NCBI GenBank assembly: GCA_009691925.1
Contig: SIAG01000005.1
Span: 1 to 27,239, forward strand
Direction: 5' to 3'
Source of the DNA: Planctomycetaceae bacterium
GTDB lineage: Bacteria > Planctomycetota > Planctomycetia > Pirellulales > UBA1268
DNA length: 27,239 nt
Under the pieces are notes generated by a model. That model saw nothing but the letters and a program-made list of their open reading frames with translations, did no database searches and was not told the DNA's origin. The position numbers and the translations under genes were made by a program. Positions 15,301-22,167 of this stretch are shown here, one piece after another; position 1 is the first letter of the stretch, and every line of letters begins with the position of its first letter.

Positions 15301-16366
15301 CACGGAGCGTGACGGTCGAGCCGTCCATCGAGACGTCGACCGGCGCCTCCCAGCGTTCGAGGGCCACCAGTCGCTCGAGCGTGTCGGCCCGGCAGAGGGC
15401 GAGCCGGGCGCCGTCGACGCGCCCAGCCACACGCAGCCCTTGGCCGGCGCCGGTGGCGGAGGGGAGTTGGATGTCGAGACGGACATCGGCCGTCCCTTCG
15501 AGCACGCGGGGGAGATCAAACCTGGCGGCAACCACCCGTGACAGGTCGAGCGGCACCCCGTTGCCCGCCACGGCGAGGGAGCGGGGAGTCGGCACTCCGG
15601 GGTCGTTCGGGGAGGAGATCGACCAGCCGCCGGCCCGCGCCAGGCTCGCGGTGGCGGCGGTGACGATCGTCGTCCGATCGAGCCGCGACGGCGCAGGAGG
15701 ATCGTTCGGTGCCGACGGCGGTGCGGCGAAGGCCGCCGCGAGATCACGCTTTGGGGCCCCGGTGTGCACCACCCGTCCTGCGAGCGTCCAGCCCGCCAGC
15801 GTCGCCCCCGGTCGGATGCTTACGGCCGCGATCAGCTCCGTCATCCGCCAGGCGTCGTCCCGTTCGACGTCGATTACTTCAACCGAGGCATCGACGACCT
15901 CGAGCTCCAGCGAAGGCGAGGATCCGGCCCGGGCCGTCGCCGCGATCCACGGGGCGAGGAGATCCTCGATCCCGCTTCCCCCGCGCCGTACCTCGACCAG
16001 CGCCTCCCCTCCCACCAGCCGCACTGTCCCCAGATCGCTGCGGTCGACGAGCAACTTGAGCAGGCCACGATCAACGATCATCCGCCGTGCGGCAGCGACC
16101 GGTCGGCCGCCGCGGTCGACGAGCATCACATCGCGGTACTCGACCGCTCCGAACCAATTCCAGGTGGCGGCCCGGCTCGAGATCCCGCCGTCGATGCCGG
16201 CCAGCGCCATAGCCAGCGGCCAGTCGCGCAGCGGCGTCTTCACCACCGCGGCCGGCGCAAACCAGACCGCAGCACCGATCGCCGCCAGGACCACCGCCCA
16301 GCGGAGGGCCCGGCGGCCCCGCGGGCGCCCGTCAGCCTCATGCGCTCGGGTGTTTCGCGTCGCCAT
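12338..16366 (-). CDS. Large AsmA-like envelope protein
   Basis: A 1342-residue protein with one N-terminal membrane helix (about 21-40) and a very long, beta-rich exported body. The start (TPLRDWPLAMALAGIDGGI, WNWFGAVEYRDVMLVDRGGRPVAAA) has the typical opening of AsmA/DUF3971-like proteins. These are anchored in the inner membrane and are thought to form grooves that carry lipids between membranes. The body shows many alternating Val/Leu/Arg strands. The end has the usual closing block (LLRTPLVIPLKGTSDRPQFD near 1240) followed by a helical stretch and a Pro-rich tail (about 1305-1342). A TATACT hexamer (16379-16374) lies 7 nt before the ATG and no Shine-Dalgarno is visible. The MobA-like gene ends 39 bp upstream on the same strand. 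Which lipid it handles is unknown. Confidence 0.82.
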   Translation of the reverse strand: MATRNTRAHEADGRPRGRRALRWAVVLAAIGAAVWFAPAAVVKTPLRDWPLAMALAGIDGGISSRAATWNWFGAVEYRDVMLVDRGGRPVAAARRMIVDRGLLKLLVDRSDLGTVRLVGGEALVEVRRGGSGIEDLLAPWIAATARAGSSPSLELEVVDASVEVIDVERDDAWRMTELIAAVSIRPGATLAGWTLAGRVVHTGAPKRDLAAAFAAPPSAPNDPPAPSRLDRTTIVTAATASLARAGGWSISSPNDPGVPTPRSLAVAGNGVPLDLSRVVAARFDLPRVLEGTADVRLDIQLPSATGAGQGLRVAGRVDGARLALCRADTLERLVALERWEAPVDVSMDGSTVTLRDCRIESPLFRAEASGRIGLPQGTAWEWAELLIGDDFALAVDIDLAAASRSVSGGLHVRPDVRVAGGQLQIAAAGRAEGTERVLEVRVGARDLEVVQGTRQLRWPEPFVGWLRSRRGAGRGERLRVEEARLATSAFDVSASGTTESSDLQWTIDLGRLVADAGEVLDLRGVDLAGTTRGRATLQRAPANGAATASVTGSVTGLRWLAAGRPDWIDDEITIDASAAGSVADGTMVIDTARSAFAAAGDRLEVNVAGGALVDPALFPSLIGLARRRGAWLRPAPTSTGISVDWSLQGDLAGWQARLAALLGDAALPSTRLGGTVEASASLSAHGESWQVTRAGGEVVKLDIDGGRIVEPRLVATAAGTIDAASGQVDISSAEVLTASLSLRTGGLTILPLPAGRSAPSGPYAPWDEPGRCRGRVQWQCDVGRMATWFVDPVTVERWPAAGRVWGTVDLQDTPAGLNLLVDATGNQLSLSTTTDPRSSVPIDPTGAPAREVWAEPRARLLVELTRAPVGDALAINRLVLESSTVAAAAVGTVHECSSRPLLDVGGTLNYDWGMLSRLLLPWTGGRLELAGGAARPFALRAPFEPLVRLALDGVAPGRPTALPAVVEDAPPPTTEVPFPENWLAAIRGGGREADPERPVRAALPVSLQPQARNDPAAWLRSLSIDSSTTWSAGALEGMRLDAGETPLRLFEGQLALGPFDVGFGGGRLRGAPWVQLLPAPGELIVPKGRVVERMVLAGPLADRWMNWMFPIVGRSMRTQGLVSIDVAGARLPLSDPWGGDAAGEMVFENLEVTPGPLMAPLANLVAKLQAAIDPRFAFGDRAVLLRVRPEPVRVRLAAGRAWHDGLVMDMGQLKLRSAGSVGADGTLAMVVEIGFRGDLIAGAPQLAKLLRTPLVIPLKGTSDRPQFDAGAIDGLIARIVDNTAEGIIKDGFERGLEGLEELFGNPPPAAPALPPRPATPATAVPVLPPLPPASPPEAPLSF

Positions 16367-16405
16367 GGGGCGGAGTATAGAAGTGTCCCCCTGATTTCCC
16401 GTAGG

Positions 16406-17065
16406 TCAGCTTTCACCCCCGGACGCGAGGAAATCCCCCAGTTCCTCTAGGTCCCGTGGCGTGTCGAGGTCGCGGAAGCTCCACAGGCCCGGATCGGTAG
16501 CGCAAAGGTCGCTTTCAGGCACAACGACCGCTCTGCCTGCCCGGCCGAGACTCTCCACCAGCGACCGCGGGTCGCGCCGGCCTGCCGCGAGGTGGGCCTC
16601 GATCGCCGCCAAAACCTCTGGCCGGACCGCCGACACGAGCACCTGAAGATGGCCCCCCACCTTCGGCACCACCCACAGCGGCGCTCCCGGGCCTGCCAGG
16701 AGCCCCTCCCGCAGCAGCCCGAGGATCTGCGGACAAATCAGCGGCACGTCGCACGACACGACGAGCACCGTCGGCGCAGCGTTGCCGAGGGCCCGCAGCC
16801 CGTCGGCGATCCCCGCCAGCGGCCCGCTCCCGGGGGCACTGTCGCGGACCACCTCCACGGGCCCTGATAGGGGAGGCAGTTCCTGCCCCGGCGCCGCCAC
16901 GACGACGATCTTCCGCGCCACGCTCCCCACCCGCCCGCAGACCCGCTCGAGGAGGGTCTTTCCCGCCAGCACCAGCCCCGCCTTGCCACCGGGGGACACG
17001 ATCCCGGCACTGGCCAATCGCGACGAACGTCCGCCGGCGAGCACGATCGCAGCAGTCGAATCCAT
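16406..17065 (-). CDS. mobA: MobA-like molybdenum cofactor nucleotidyltransferase
   Basis: A 219-residue NTP-transferase. The N-terminal nucleotide loop is LAGGRSSRL (9-17), followed by the lysine-bearing GGKAGLVLAGKTLLERV. Further features are VVRDSAPGSGPLAGIADGL, the metal-binding LVVSCDVPLI, the QVLVSAVRPEVLAAIEAHL region, and a C-terminal FRDLDTPRDLEEL. The last of these is typical of MobA, which joins GMP to molybdopterin. The loop between GGR and GGK is longer than the textbook version (LAGGxSxRMGxDK), so a related sugar or isoprenoid nucleotidyltransferase cannot be fully excluded. The start at 17065 is chosen because GGGAG lies 5 nt upstream; an ATG at 17086 lacks such a site. The modABC genes later in the window support a molybdenum link. 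Confidence 0.78.
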   Translation of the reverse strand: MDSTAAIVLAGGRSSRLASAGIVSPGGKAGLVLAGKTLLERVCGRVGSVARKIVVVAAPGQELPPLSGPVEVVRDSAPGSGPLAGIADGLRALGNAAPTVLVVSCDVPLICPQILGLLREGLLAGPGAPLWVVPKVGGHLQVLVSAVRPEVLAAIEAHLAAGRRDPRSLVESLGRAGRAVVVPESDLCATDPGLWSFRDLDTPRDLEELGDFLASGGES

Positions 17066-17121
17066 CGTCGCTCCCGCTCCATTCATGCGGCATCCACATC
17101 GATCGCGCCAGGAGGCGAGTC

Positions 17122-17127
17122 TATACT
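17122..17127 (+). promoter_or_regulatory. Candidate -10 box for the DUF1080 gene
   Basis: TATACT matches five of six -10 positions and lies in the 130-bp spacer between the divergent mobA-like and DUF1080 genes. A start about 7 nt downstream would leave a leader of about 60 nt. The matching -35 region (17099-17104, TCGATC) is weak. Confidence 0.3.
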
Positions 17128-17195
17128 TCCCGCCGCGCGCCACAGTCCCGGCGCACCACAGTCCTGCCGCCCACAGTTTCGCCGGAGACCGCCCC

Positions 17196-17816
17196 ATGCC
17201 CAACTCGCTCCCCCGCGCCCTAGCCGTCTTTCTCACCGTCGTCGTGGCCACCACCGCGCCCATCCTCCGCGCCGAGGAGATCCCAGCGACAGCGAGCCTG
17301 CCATCGATCTTCAACGGCCGGGATCTCACCGGCTGGACGCCCCCCGCCGAGCCCCACTGGAAGGTCGTCGACGGAATCCTCGTTGGCGAGAACGACGCCG
17401 AGAAGAAGGGCTCGATGCTCTACACCGAGAAGGCCTACGGCGACGTGATCCTCGAAGGGGAGGTACGCTTTGAAGGGGAGATCGACAGTGGGTTCATGGT
17501 CCGCAAGCCGGAATTGCAATTGCAGATCGGCGTCTCGCGGAGCCTCAAGCGCGACATGACCTGTTCGTTCTACGTCGGGAATTATCCGGAAGAAGCGCAA
17601 GCCAAGCGCGCCGGCGAGTTGCTCAAGCCGGGGGATTGGAACCGGATCCGGATCCGTGCCGAGGGGGACACCTTCACCGTCTGGCTCAACGGCGAGCCGG
17701 TGTCGCAGTACACGTCGCCAAAATACGCCGACCCGGCCCCGATCGGACTCCAGATCCATGGCGGGCTTTCGATGAGGGTGGAGTTCCGCGACCTCCGCGC
17801 CCTGGAGCTTGAGTGA
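17196..17816 (+). CDS. Exported DUF1080 (3-keto-disaccharide hydrolase-like) protein
   Basis: A 206-residue secreted protein. GGAG (17184-17187) lies 8 nt before the ATG. Residues 1-26 form a signal peptide ending ILRA. The mature protein has a concanavalin-like DUF1080 domain: FNGRDLTGW (39-47), WKVVDGILVG, YGDVILEGEVRFEGEIDSGFMVR, GDWNRIRIRAEG (146-157), VWLNGEPVSQY and GLQIHGG (184-190). The family is greatly expanded in planctomycetes. It is annotated as 3-keto-disaccharide hydrolase, though many members probably bind or cut other glycans. The gene converges with the aminotransferase, leaving only 9 bp between the two stops. Confidence 0.9.
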   Translation: MPNSLPRALAVFLTVVVATTAPILRAEEIPATASLPSIFNGRDLTGWTPPAEPHWKVVDGILVGENDAEKKGSMLYTEKAYGDVILEGEVRFEGEIDSGFMVRKPELQLQIGVSRSLKRDMTCSFYVGNYPEEAQAKRAGELLKPGDWNRIRIRAEGDTFTVWLNGEPVSQYTSPKYADPAPIGLQIHGGLSMRVEFRDLRALELE

Positions 17817-17825
17817 TCGGGATGG

Positions 17826-19049
17826 CTACGCTCCCACGAAGCGGGCGATCCGGTCGAGGCCGCGCTGGAGCTTCTCTTCGCTCGAGGCAAAGCTCATCCG
17901 CACGTTCCCCTCGGCGCCGAACGCACTCCCGGCCACGAGGGCGACATGTTCCTTCTCGAGGAGCGCCTCACACCAGGCGGCGCTGGTCGTGATGCCATGG
18001 GTGCCGCGGGCGAGGATCGGGCTGATGTCGAAGAAGGCATAGAAGGCGCCGCCGATGTCGGGAATGCGAACGCCAGGGATCGCCCGGAGCCGGGCCGCGA
18101 CGAGGTCGCGGCGGACCTGAAAGGCGGCGTTCATCGTGGCCACGCATTTCTGGGGGCCGGTCAGCGCCGCAAGCGCCGCATGCTGGCTGACGCTGCAGGG
18201 ATTGCTCGTCTCCTGGCTCTGGAGGTTGCCGATCGCCTTGGCGAGCGGCTCCGGGCAGATCGACCACCCGATCCGCCAGCCGGTCATCGAGTAGGTCTTG
18301 CTGACACCGGCGACGACAACGGTGCGATTGGCGAGGCCGGGGCGGAGGGTGGGAAACGAGACCGCCTGCCGACCGTCGAAGACGAGCTGGTCGTAGATTT
18401 CGTCGGCGACGACCGAGAGATCGGCAGCCATGGCCACGTCGGCGAGACTCCCCAGCTCCTGAGGCGAATAGACCACCCCGGTGGGATTGCTCGGCGAGCA
18501 GAGGAGGAGCATCCGCGAGGCCGGGGTGAGCGCGGCGCGGAGGGCCTCCGGACGGAGCTTGAAATCATCCTCGAGGCGCGTCGGGAGGATCACCGGCCGC
18601 GCTCCGGTGAGCTTGATGAGCTCCGCATAGCTCACCCAGTAGGGGGCAGGGACGATCACCTCGTCCCCCTCGTCAAGGAGCGCCGTGAAGACGTTGTGGA
18701 GCGCGTGCTTGGCGCCGTTGGAGACGACAACCTGTGCCGCCGTCACCGCCAAGCCGCTGCGGCGGGTGTAGTCGGCGGCCACCGCTTTGCGGAGATCGGG
18801 GATGCCGGCCGCCGGCGTGTATTTCGTCCGCCCGGCGTGAATCGCCGCCTCAGCGGCCCGGCAGATATGGTCGGGGGTGGGAAAGTCGGGCTCACCGACC
18901 GACAGATCGATGACATCGACCCCCGCCGCGGCCATGGCCTGGGCCCGGGCCGCCATGGCAAGCGTGGCGGAGGGTTCGAGGGCGTGCATCCTTGTGGCGA
19001 TGGCGAGGGGGGAGCGACGGGAGGCGGACACGGGCGAGGGTTGGGACAT
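17826..19049 (-). CDS. Class I pyridoxal-phosphate aminotransferase, aspartate aminotransferase type
   Basis: A 407-residue aminotransferase of fold type I, class Ib. Features: LSVGEPDFPTPDHI (49-62), TKYTPAAGIPDLRKAV, NGAKHALHNVF (111-121), PAPYWVSY, SPSNPTG with N188, ADEIYD with D216 and Y219, the PLP lysine K251 in SKTYSMTGWRIGW with R259, and the carboxylate-binding R384 in NVRMSFA. It probably transfers amino groups between aspartate (or prephenate/aromatic acids) and 2-oxoglutarate; substrate specificity cannot be read exactly. The ATG at 19049 gives the family's usual length. A longer upstream extension in the same frame has no support. It is divergent from the inositol phosphate synthase with 147 bp between them. 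Confidence 0.92.
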   Translation of the reverse strand: MSQPSPVSASRRSPLAIATRMHALEPSATLAMAARAQAMAAAGVDVIDLSVGEPDFPTPDHICRAAEAAIHAGRTKYTPAAGIPDLRKAVAADYTRRSGLAVTAAQVVVSNGAKHALHNVFTALLDEGDEVIVPAPYWVSYAELIKLTGARPVILPTRLEDDFKLRPEALRAALTPASRMLLLCSPSNPTGVVYSPQELGSLADVAMAADLSVVADEIYDQLVFDGRQAVSFPTLRPGLANRTVVVAGVSKTYSMTGWRIGWSICPEPLAKAIGNLQSQETSNPCSVSQHAALAALTGPQKCVATMNAAFQVRRDLVAARLRAIPGVRIPDIGGAFYAFFDISPILARGTHGITTSAAWCEALLEKEHVALVAGSAFGAEGNVRMSFASSEEKLQRGLDRIARFVGA

Positions 19050-19105
19050 GCGGGTGGGGAGGGTGCCGGGGAGGAACCGATACGGGAAGGCAAACGCGGC
19101 ACGTT

Positions 19106-19134
19106 TTGCGTGCTGTCGGCGCGTCGTGCATGAT
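19106..19134 (+). promoter_or_regulatory. Candidate promoter for the inositol-phosphate synthase gene
   Basis: TTGCGT (19106-19111) and CATGAT (19129-19134) are 17 bp apart. They match the consensus at three and four of six positions. An inverted repeat GCACG/CGTGC (19099-19103 with 19109-19113) overlaps the -35 and could be an operator. Leader length would be about 55 nt. Confidence 0.25.
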
Positions 19135-19196
19135 ACCACCGCGGTGAGAGTTCCACAGCCGCCGCACGCTCCACCGACCCCAGGAATGCCCCAACC

Positions 19197-20474
19197 ATGG
19201 CAGCCCCTCACGGCGATTCTTCCCCGCGATCCGACTCCCTCCCTGCCAATCGGACGCGCGGCCGCACGGGGCTGTGGCTCATCGGCGTTAAAGGGGGCGT
19301 GGCGACGACCGTGATCACCGGTCTGGCGGCCCTGGCCCGCGGCGCGACCGAGCCCCATGGTCTCGTGACAGCGCTTTCACCCTCCGCGCCGCTCGATCTG
19401 GTCGGCTTCGACGAGATCGTCATCGGTGGCCACGACATCCGCCCCGGCCATCTCGCCGACGAGGCGCGGCGGATGTGGGTCGAGAGCCGGGCGATTACCC
19501 CGGAGGTGCTCGATGCCGCCGCCGACTCCTTCGCCACCATCGAGCAGCGGCTCCGCCCGGGTACCGTCGTCGCCGCCGGGGACAAGATCCGCGAGCTCGC
19601 CGATCCCTCGGTCGCGAATGTCGTTGAGACCCCCCGGGAGGCGATCGACCGGGTCCGCGCCGACATCGAGGCCTTCGCGGCCCACGACAACCTCCGACAC
19701 GTCGTCGTCGTCAACGTCGCCTCCACCGAGCCCCCCGCCGACCGACCAATCCCCGAGCGGTGGAGCGAGGTCGCCGCGCTCCTCGGGGATGCCGCTGCCT
19801 GCCCGCTGCCGGCGAGCAGCCTCTATGCCGTGGCGGCCTTCGAGGCCGGCGCTTCGTACGTCAACTTCACCCCCTCCACCGGCTCGACGCCGCCGGCCCT
19901 GTGCGAGCTGGCCCTCGAGCGCGGCCTGCCCCACGCCGGCTGCGACGGCAAGACCGGCGAGACGCTCCTGAAGAGCGTCCTGGCGCCGATGTTCGCGGCC
20001 CGCAATCTCGAGGTGATGAGCTGGGTGGGGCACAACATCTTCGGCAACATGGACGGCAAGGTGCTCGACGACCCGCGCAACAAGGCCGCCAAGGTGCGCA
20101 GCAAGGACCACCTCCTCGCCTCGATCCTCGGCTATCCCCCACAGACCCACGTCTCGATCGAGTACATCCGGTCGTTGGGCGACTGGAAGACGGCCTGGGA
20201 CCATGTCCACTTCCGCGGCTTCCTCGGCACGCCGATGACGTTCCAGTTCACGTGGCAGGGTTGCGATTCGATCCTCGCCGCGCCGTTGGTCATCGATCTG
20301 GTGCGCCTCACCGAACGCGCCTGGCGCGGCGGTGAGCGCGGGATGCTCCGTGGTCTGGCGCCGTTCTTCAAGAGCCCACTCGGCGTCGGGGAGCAGGACT
20401 TCGCCAAGCAGTGCGCGATGCTCGATGCGTGGATCGAATCCCTCGCGGAGAGTTCGTCGGAACCGCTTCGCTGA
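19197..20474 (+). CDS. ino1: Inositol-3-phosphate synthase family protein
   Basis: A 425-residue NAD-dependent enzyme that converts glucose 6-phosphate to inositol 3-phosphate. The nucleotide loop is GVKGGVATT (30-38). The catalytic half carries the family blocks VNFTPSTGSTPPAL, GCDGKTGETLLKSVLAP (248-264), SWVGHNIFGNMDGKVLDDP (275-293), the lysine-rich NKAAKVRSKDHLL (295-307), and HVHFRGFLGTPMTFQFTWQGCDS. The first 22 residues are variable and may be untranslated or disordered; an AGGA is about 11 nt before the ATG. The product would feed inositol phospholipids or inositol-type solutes. No other inositol gene is adjacent. The next gene downstream is the polylysine mini-gene, 296 bp away. Confidence 0.9.
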   Translation: MAAPHGDSSPRSDSLPANRTRGRTGLWLIGVKGGVATTVITGLAALARGATEPHGLVTALSPSAPLDLVGFDEIVIGGHDIRPGHLADEARRMWVESRAITPEVLDAAADSFATIEQRLRPGTVVAAGDKIRELADPSVANVVETPREAIDRVRADIEAFAAHDNLRHVVVVNVASTEPPADRPIPERWSEVAALLGDAAACPLPASSLYAVAAFEAGASYVNFTPSTGSTPPALCELALERGLPHAGCDGKTGETLLKSVLAPMFAARNLEVMSWVGHNIFGNMDGKVLDDPRNKAAKVRSKDHLLASILGYPPQTHVSIEYIRSLGDWKTAWDHVHFRGFLGTPMTFQFTWQGCDSILAAPLVIDLVRLTERAWRGGERGMLRGLAPFFKSPLGVGEQDFAKQCAMLDAWIESLAESSSEPLR

Positions 20475-20770
20475 CGCGCTCGGCGGAGTCCGCGACCACA
20501 GCGCTGCGATCGATGGGCGACGATCGATGACGACAGCCCGTGAAAAAAATCGTAGCTTCTTCACGATTTTCTCTTGACAGTTTTCAACGCAATCCTTCAC
20601 AACACTCCTAGTGATGCGTTCGAGGCGTCATGGTCGACCCGCCGATACGGGGTCCGACGAGACCATTCAATCGGATTCGTTTCCGGTACGTCGTCCGGTC
20701 CCTTCAACAGAGTGCCCGAGGGATCGGTCGAGGGTTTGAGTTCGGGTGCTCGACGCTAGGAGCCATCACC
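20475..20770 (+). promoter_or_regulatory. Intergenic region with inverted repeat, TTGACA box and leader of the polylysine gene
   Basis: Right after ino1 there is AAAATCGT (20546-20553) and its inverse ACGATTTT (20563-20570), with a 9-nt loop, A on one side and T on the other. It could be a weak bidirectional terminator or an operator. Four bases later TTGACA (20574-20579) is a perfect -35 box, but the -10 position (TTCACA/TCACAA) is poor. The next 180 nt would be the leader and contain small hairpins such as GGTC/GACC near 20650, with no convincing open frame. Confidence 0.4.
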
Positions 20771-20830
20771 ATGGCGAAGAAGAAGAAGAAGGCTGCCAAG
20801 AAGGTTGCCAAGAAGAAGGGCAAGAAGTAA
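20771..20830 (+). CDS. Polylysine mini-protein, 19 residues
   Basis: A 19-residue open frame, MAKKKKKAAKKVAKKKGKK, with 12 Lys. AGGAG at 20758-20762 is 8 nt before the ATG, an optimal site, and a strong intrinsic terminator begins 85 bp after the stop. Such isolation makes a real gene likely despite the size. All Lys codons are AAG, so the mRNA is purine-rich. The composition matches the tail of histone H1-like proteins and would bind nucleic acid. A ribosome-associated or nucleoid role is inference. An in-frame extension from 20630 gives 66 residues but has no ribosome binding site, and its sequence looks like random frame. Confidence 0.65.
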   Translation: MAKKKKKAAKKVAKKKGKK

Positions 20831-20914
20831 TTCCTTCCCGGCGACGATCCGCGATGCGGCCTAAGGCCGTGCGAGCGGGCACCGAGCCGGGAACCCTTCC
20901 TGACCAGACGAGAA

Positions 20915-20957
20915 AGGCCGGCCCGGGCCCTTGGGCGCCCGGGCCGGCCTGATTTTT
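20915..20957 (+). terminator. Strong intrinsic terminator after the polylysine gene
   Basis: A perfect 14-bp stem (20915-20928 with 20937-20950) with an 8-nt loop is followed by GA and five T (20953-20957). It separates the mini-gene from the methyltransferase gene. Confidence 0.9.
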
Positions 20958-21024
20958 GCGCTCGTCCCCATCTTTTCTGGCACGGCCGCTTCCGTCCGGC
21001 CCGTTCTCAGGCCATAGTGGCCCG

Positions 21025-22167
21025 ATGAACGATCCAGAACCACGCGGTGAGTATCTTCTCGTCGCCTGCCAGGCCGGCGCCGAGGATGTTGTCGCCGCCA
21101 GATTAGCGCAAGCCCTGCCCGGATCGACCCGCGGCGCCTGGCGGCGGGGGGTCGTCACTTTCCGCCTCCCTCCCGGCCTCGATCCGAGCCCCGCCGATCT
21201 CGATCGCGTGCGCGATTCACTTGTCGTCGCCCGCACGCTCTTCCGGTGCTACGGCCAGATCCGTTGGGACGACGACGCCGGAAGGCTCACGGCCCTCCGC
21301 GAGCGCCTCCCCGCCGCGCGCTTCGATGCTGTCCATTTTTATCCGCGCGATCTCCGCGCCCTGGCCGCGGCCGACGTCGTCGCCGACATGCCTCGGGTGG
21401 CGACGGCCGCGGGGCTCGCCGCGGCCTTTCCGGAGGCGACCCTCGGCATCGCCCGTCCGGGAGATCTCGTCCTTGACTGCCTCTCCGACGGCGATGATCG
21501 CTGGTGGATCGGATGGCACAGGGCCTCCTCGCCGTCGACCTGCTGGCCCGGCGGGCTCCATCCACGCCCCCTCCCTGGCGACAAGGTGTCGCGCGCGTGG
21601 CTCAAACTCGACGAAGCGATCGCGAGCTTCGGCGTCGAGTTCCGCGAAGGTCAGCACGCCTGCGAGCTCGGTGCCGCCCCCGGCGGTGCCTGCCAGCGGC
21701 TCCTCGAGAGTGGCCTCGAAGTGGTCGGCATCGATCCGGCGCTGGTCGATCCGGTCGTCGCCGCGCTTCCCGGCTTCCTGCAATGGCGGAAGCGGGCCCG
21801 TGACGTGCCGCTTCGCGACCTGCGCGGATTCGAGTGGGTTGTCGCCGACATGAACATCGATCCGACGAGCACCCTCGAAGAGGTCGGTCGCGTCGTCACC
21901 GCCCCGGGCTCGCGGGCCAGTGGGATCATCGCCACCCTCAAGATCCCCGACTGGCCGCGGGCCGCGGGCCTGGATGCATGGCTCGGGCAATTCCGCTGCT
22001 GGGGATTCACGCCGCGGGCCCGGCAGCTCTCCACCGGGGGCCGGGAGGTGTGTGTCGTGGCACTGCGGACAGGCCCGCGCCGCAGCCGGCGCGGCGGTCA
22101 GGCCGTGGCCCGGGAGAGCGGTGGCATCAGGAAGGCGCGCCCCGCCAGACGTCGGCCGGATCGGTGA
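21025..22167 (+). CDS. rlmM: RlmM-like 23S rRNA 2'-O-ribose methyltransferase
   Basis: A 380-residue protein resembling RlmM, which methylates the 2'-OH of a cytidine in 23S rRNA. The N-terminal 100 or so residues fit the ferredoxin-like/THUMP-type RNA-binding part. The C-terminal FtsJ-like domain has SRAWLKLDEAI, SAM motif I ELGAAPGGACQ (214-224), VVGIDP (233-238), and the four catalytic residues K194, D275, K306 and E341 (in AWLKLDE, VVADMN, ATLKIPDW and GREVCVV). Residues 350-380 are an Arg/Gly-rich tail beyond the usual end of the domain, partly encoded by DNA that overlaps birA. CATAGT (21013-21018) stands 6 nt before the ATG and there is no Shine-Dalgarno. A related FtsJ/RlmE-type specificity is possible. 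Confidence 0.85.
   Translation: MNDPEPRGEYLLVACQAGAEDVVAARLAQALPGSTRGAWRRGVVTFRLPPGLDPSPADLDRVRDSLVVARTLFRCYGQIRWDDDAGRLTALRERLPAARFDAVHFYPRDLRALAAADVVADMPRVATAAGLAAAFPEATLGIARPGDLVLDCLSDGDDRWWIGWHRASSPSTCWPGGLHPRPLPGDKVSRAWLKLDEAIASFGVEFREGQHACELGAAPGGACQRLLESGLEVVGIDPALVDPVVAALPGFLQWRKRARDVPLRDLRGFEWVVADMNIDPTSTLEEVGRVVTAPGSRASGIIATLKIPDWPRAAGLDAWLGQFRCWGFTPRARQLSTGGREVCVVALRTGPRRSRRGGQAVARESGGIRKARPARRRPDR

Noticed and set aside
15177..16394. 405-codon plus-strand open frame opposite the AsmA-like gene
   Set aside because: Ser/Arg/Pro-rich shadow; the minus strand has the membrane anchor and family features.
19050..19358. In-frame 5' extension of the aminotransferase
   Set aside because: Overlaps the ino1 start region, and its sequence is not protein-like; the family length fits the start at 19049.
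20630..20770. 47-codon N-terminal extension of the polylysine peptide
   Set aside because: No ribosome binding site, and the good AGGAG is placed for the start at 20771.
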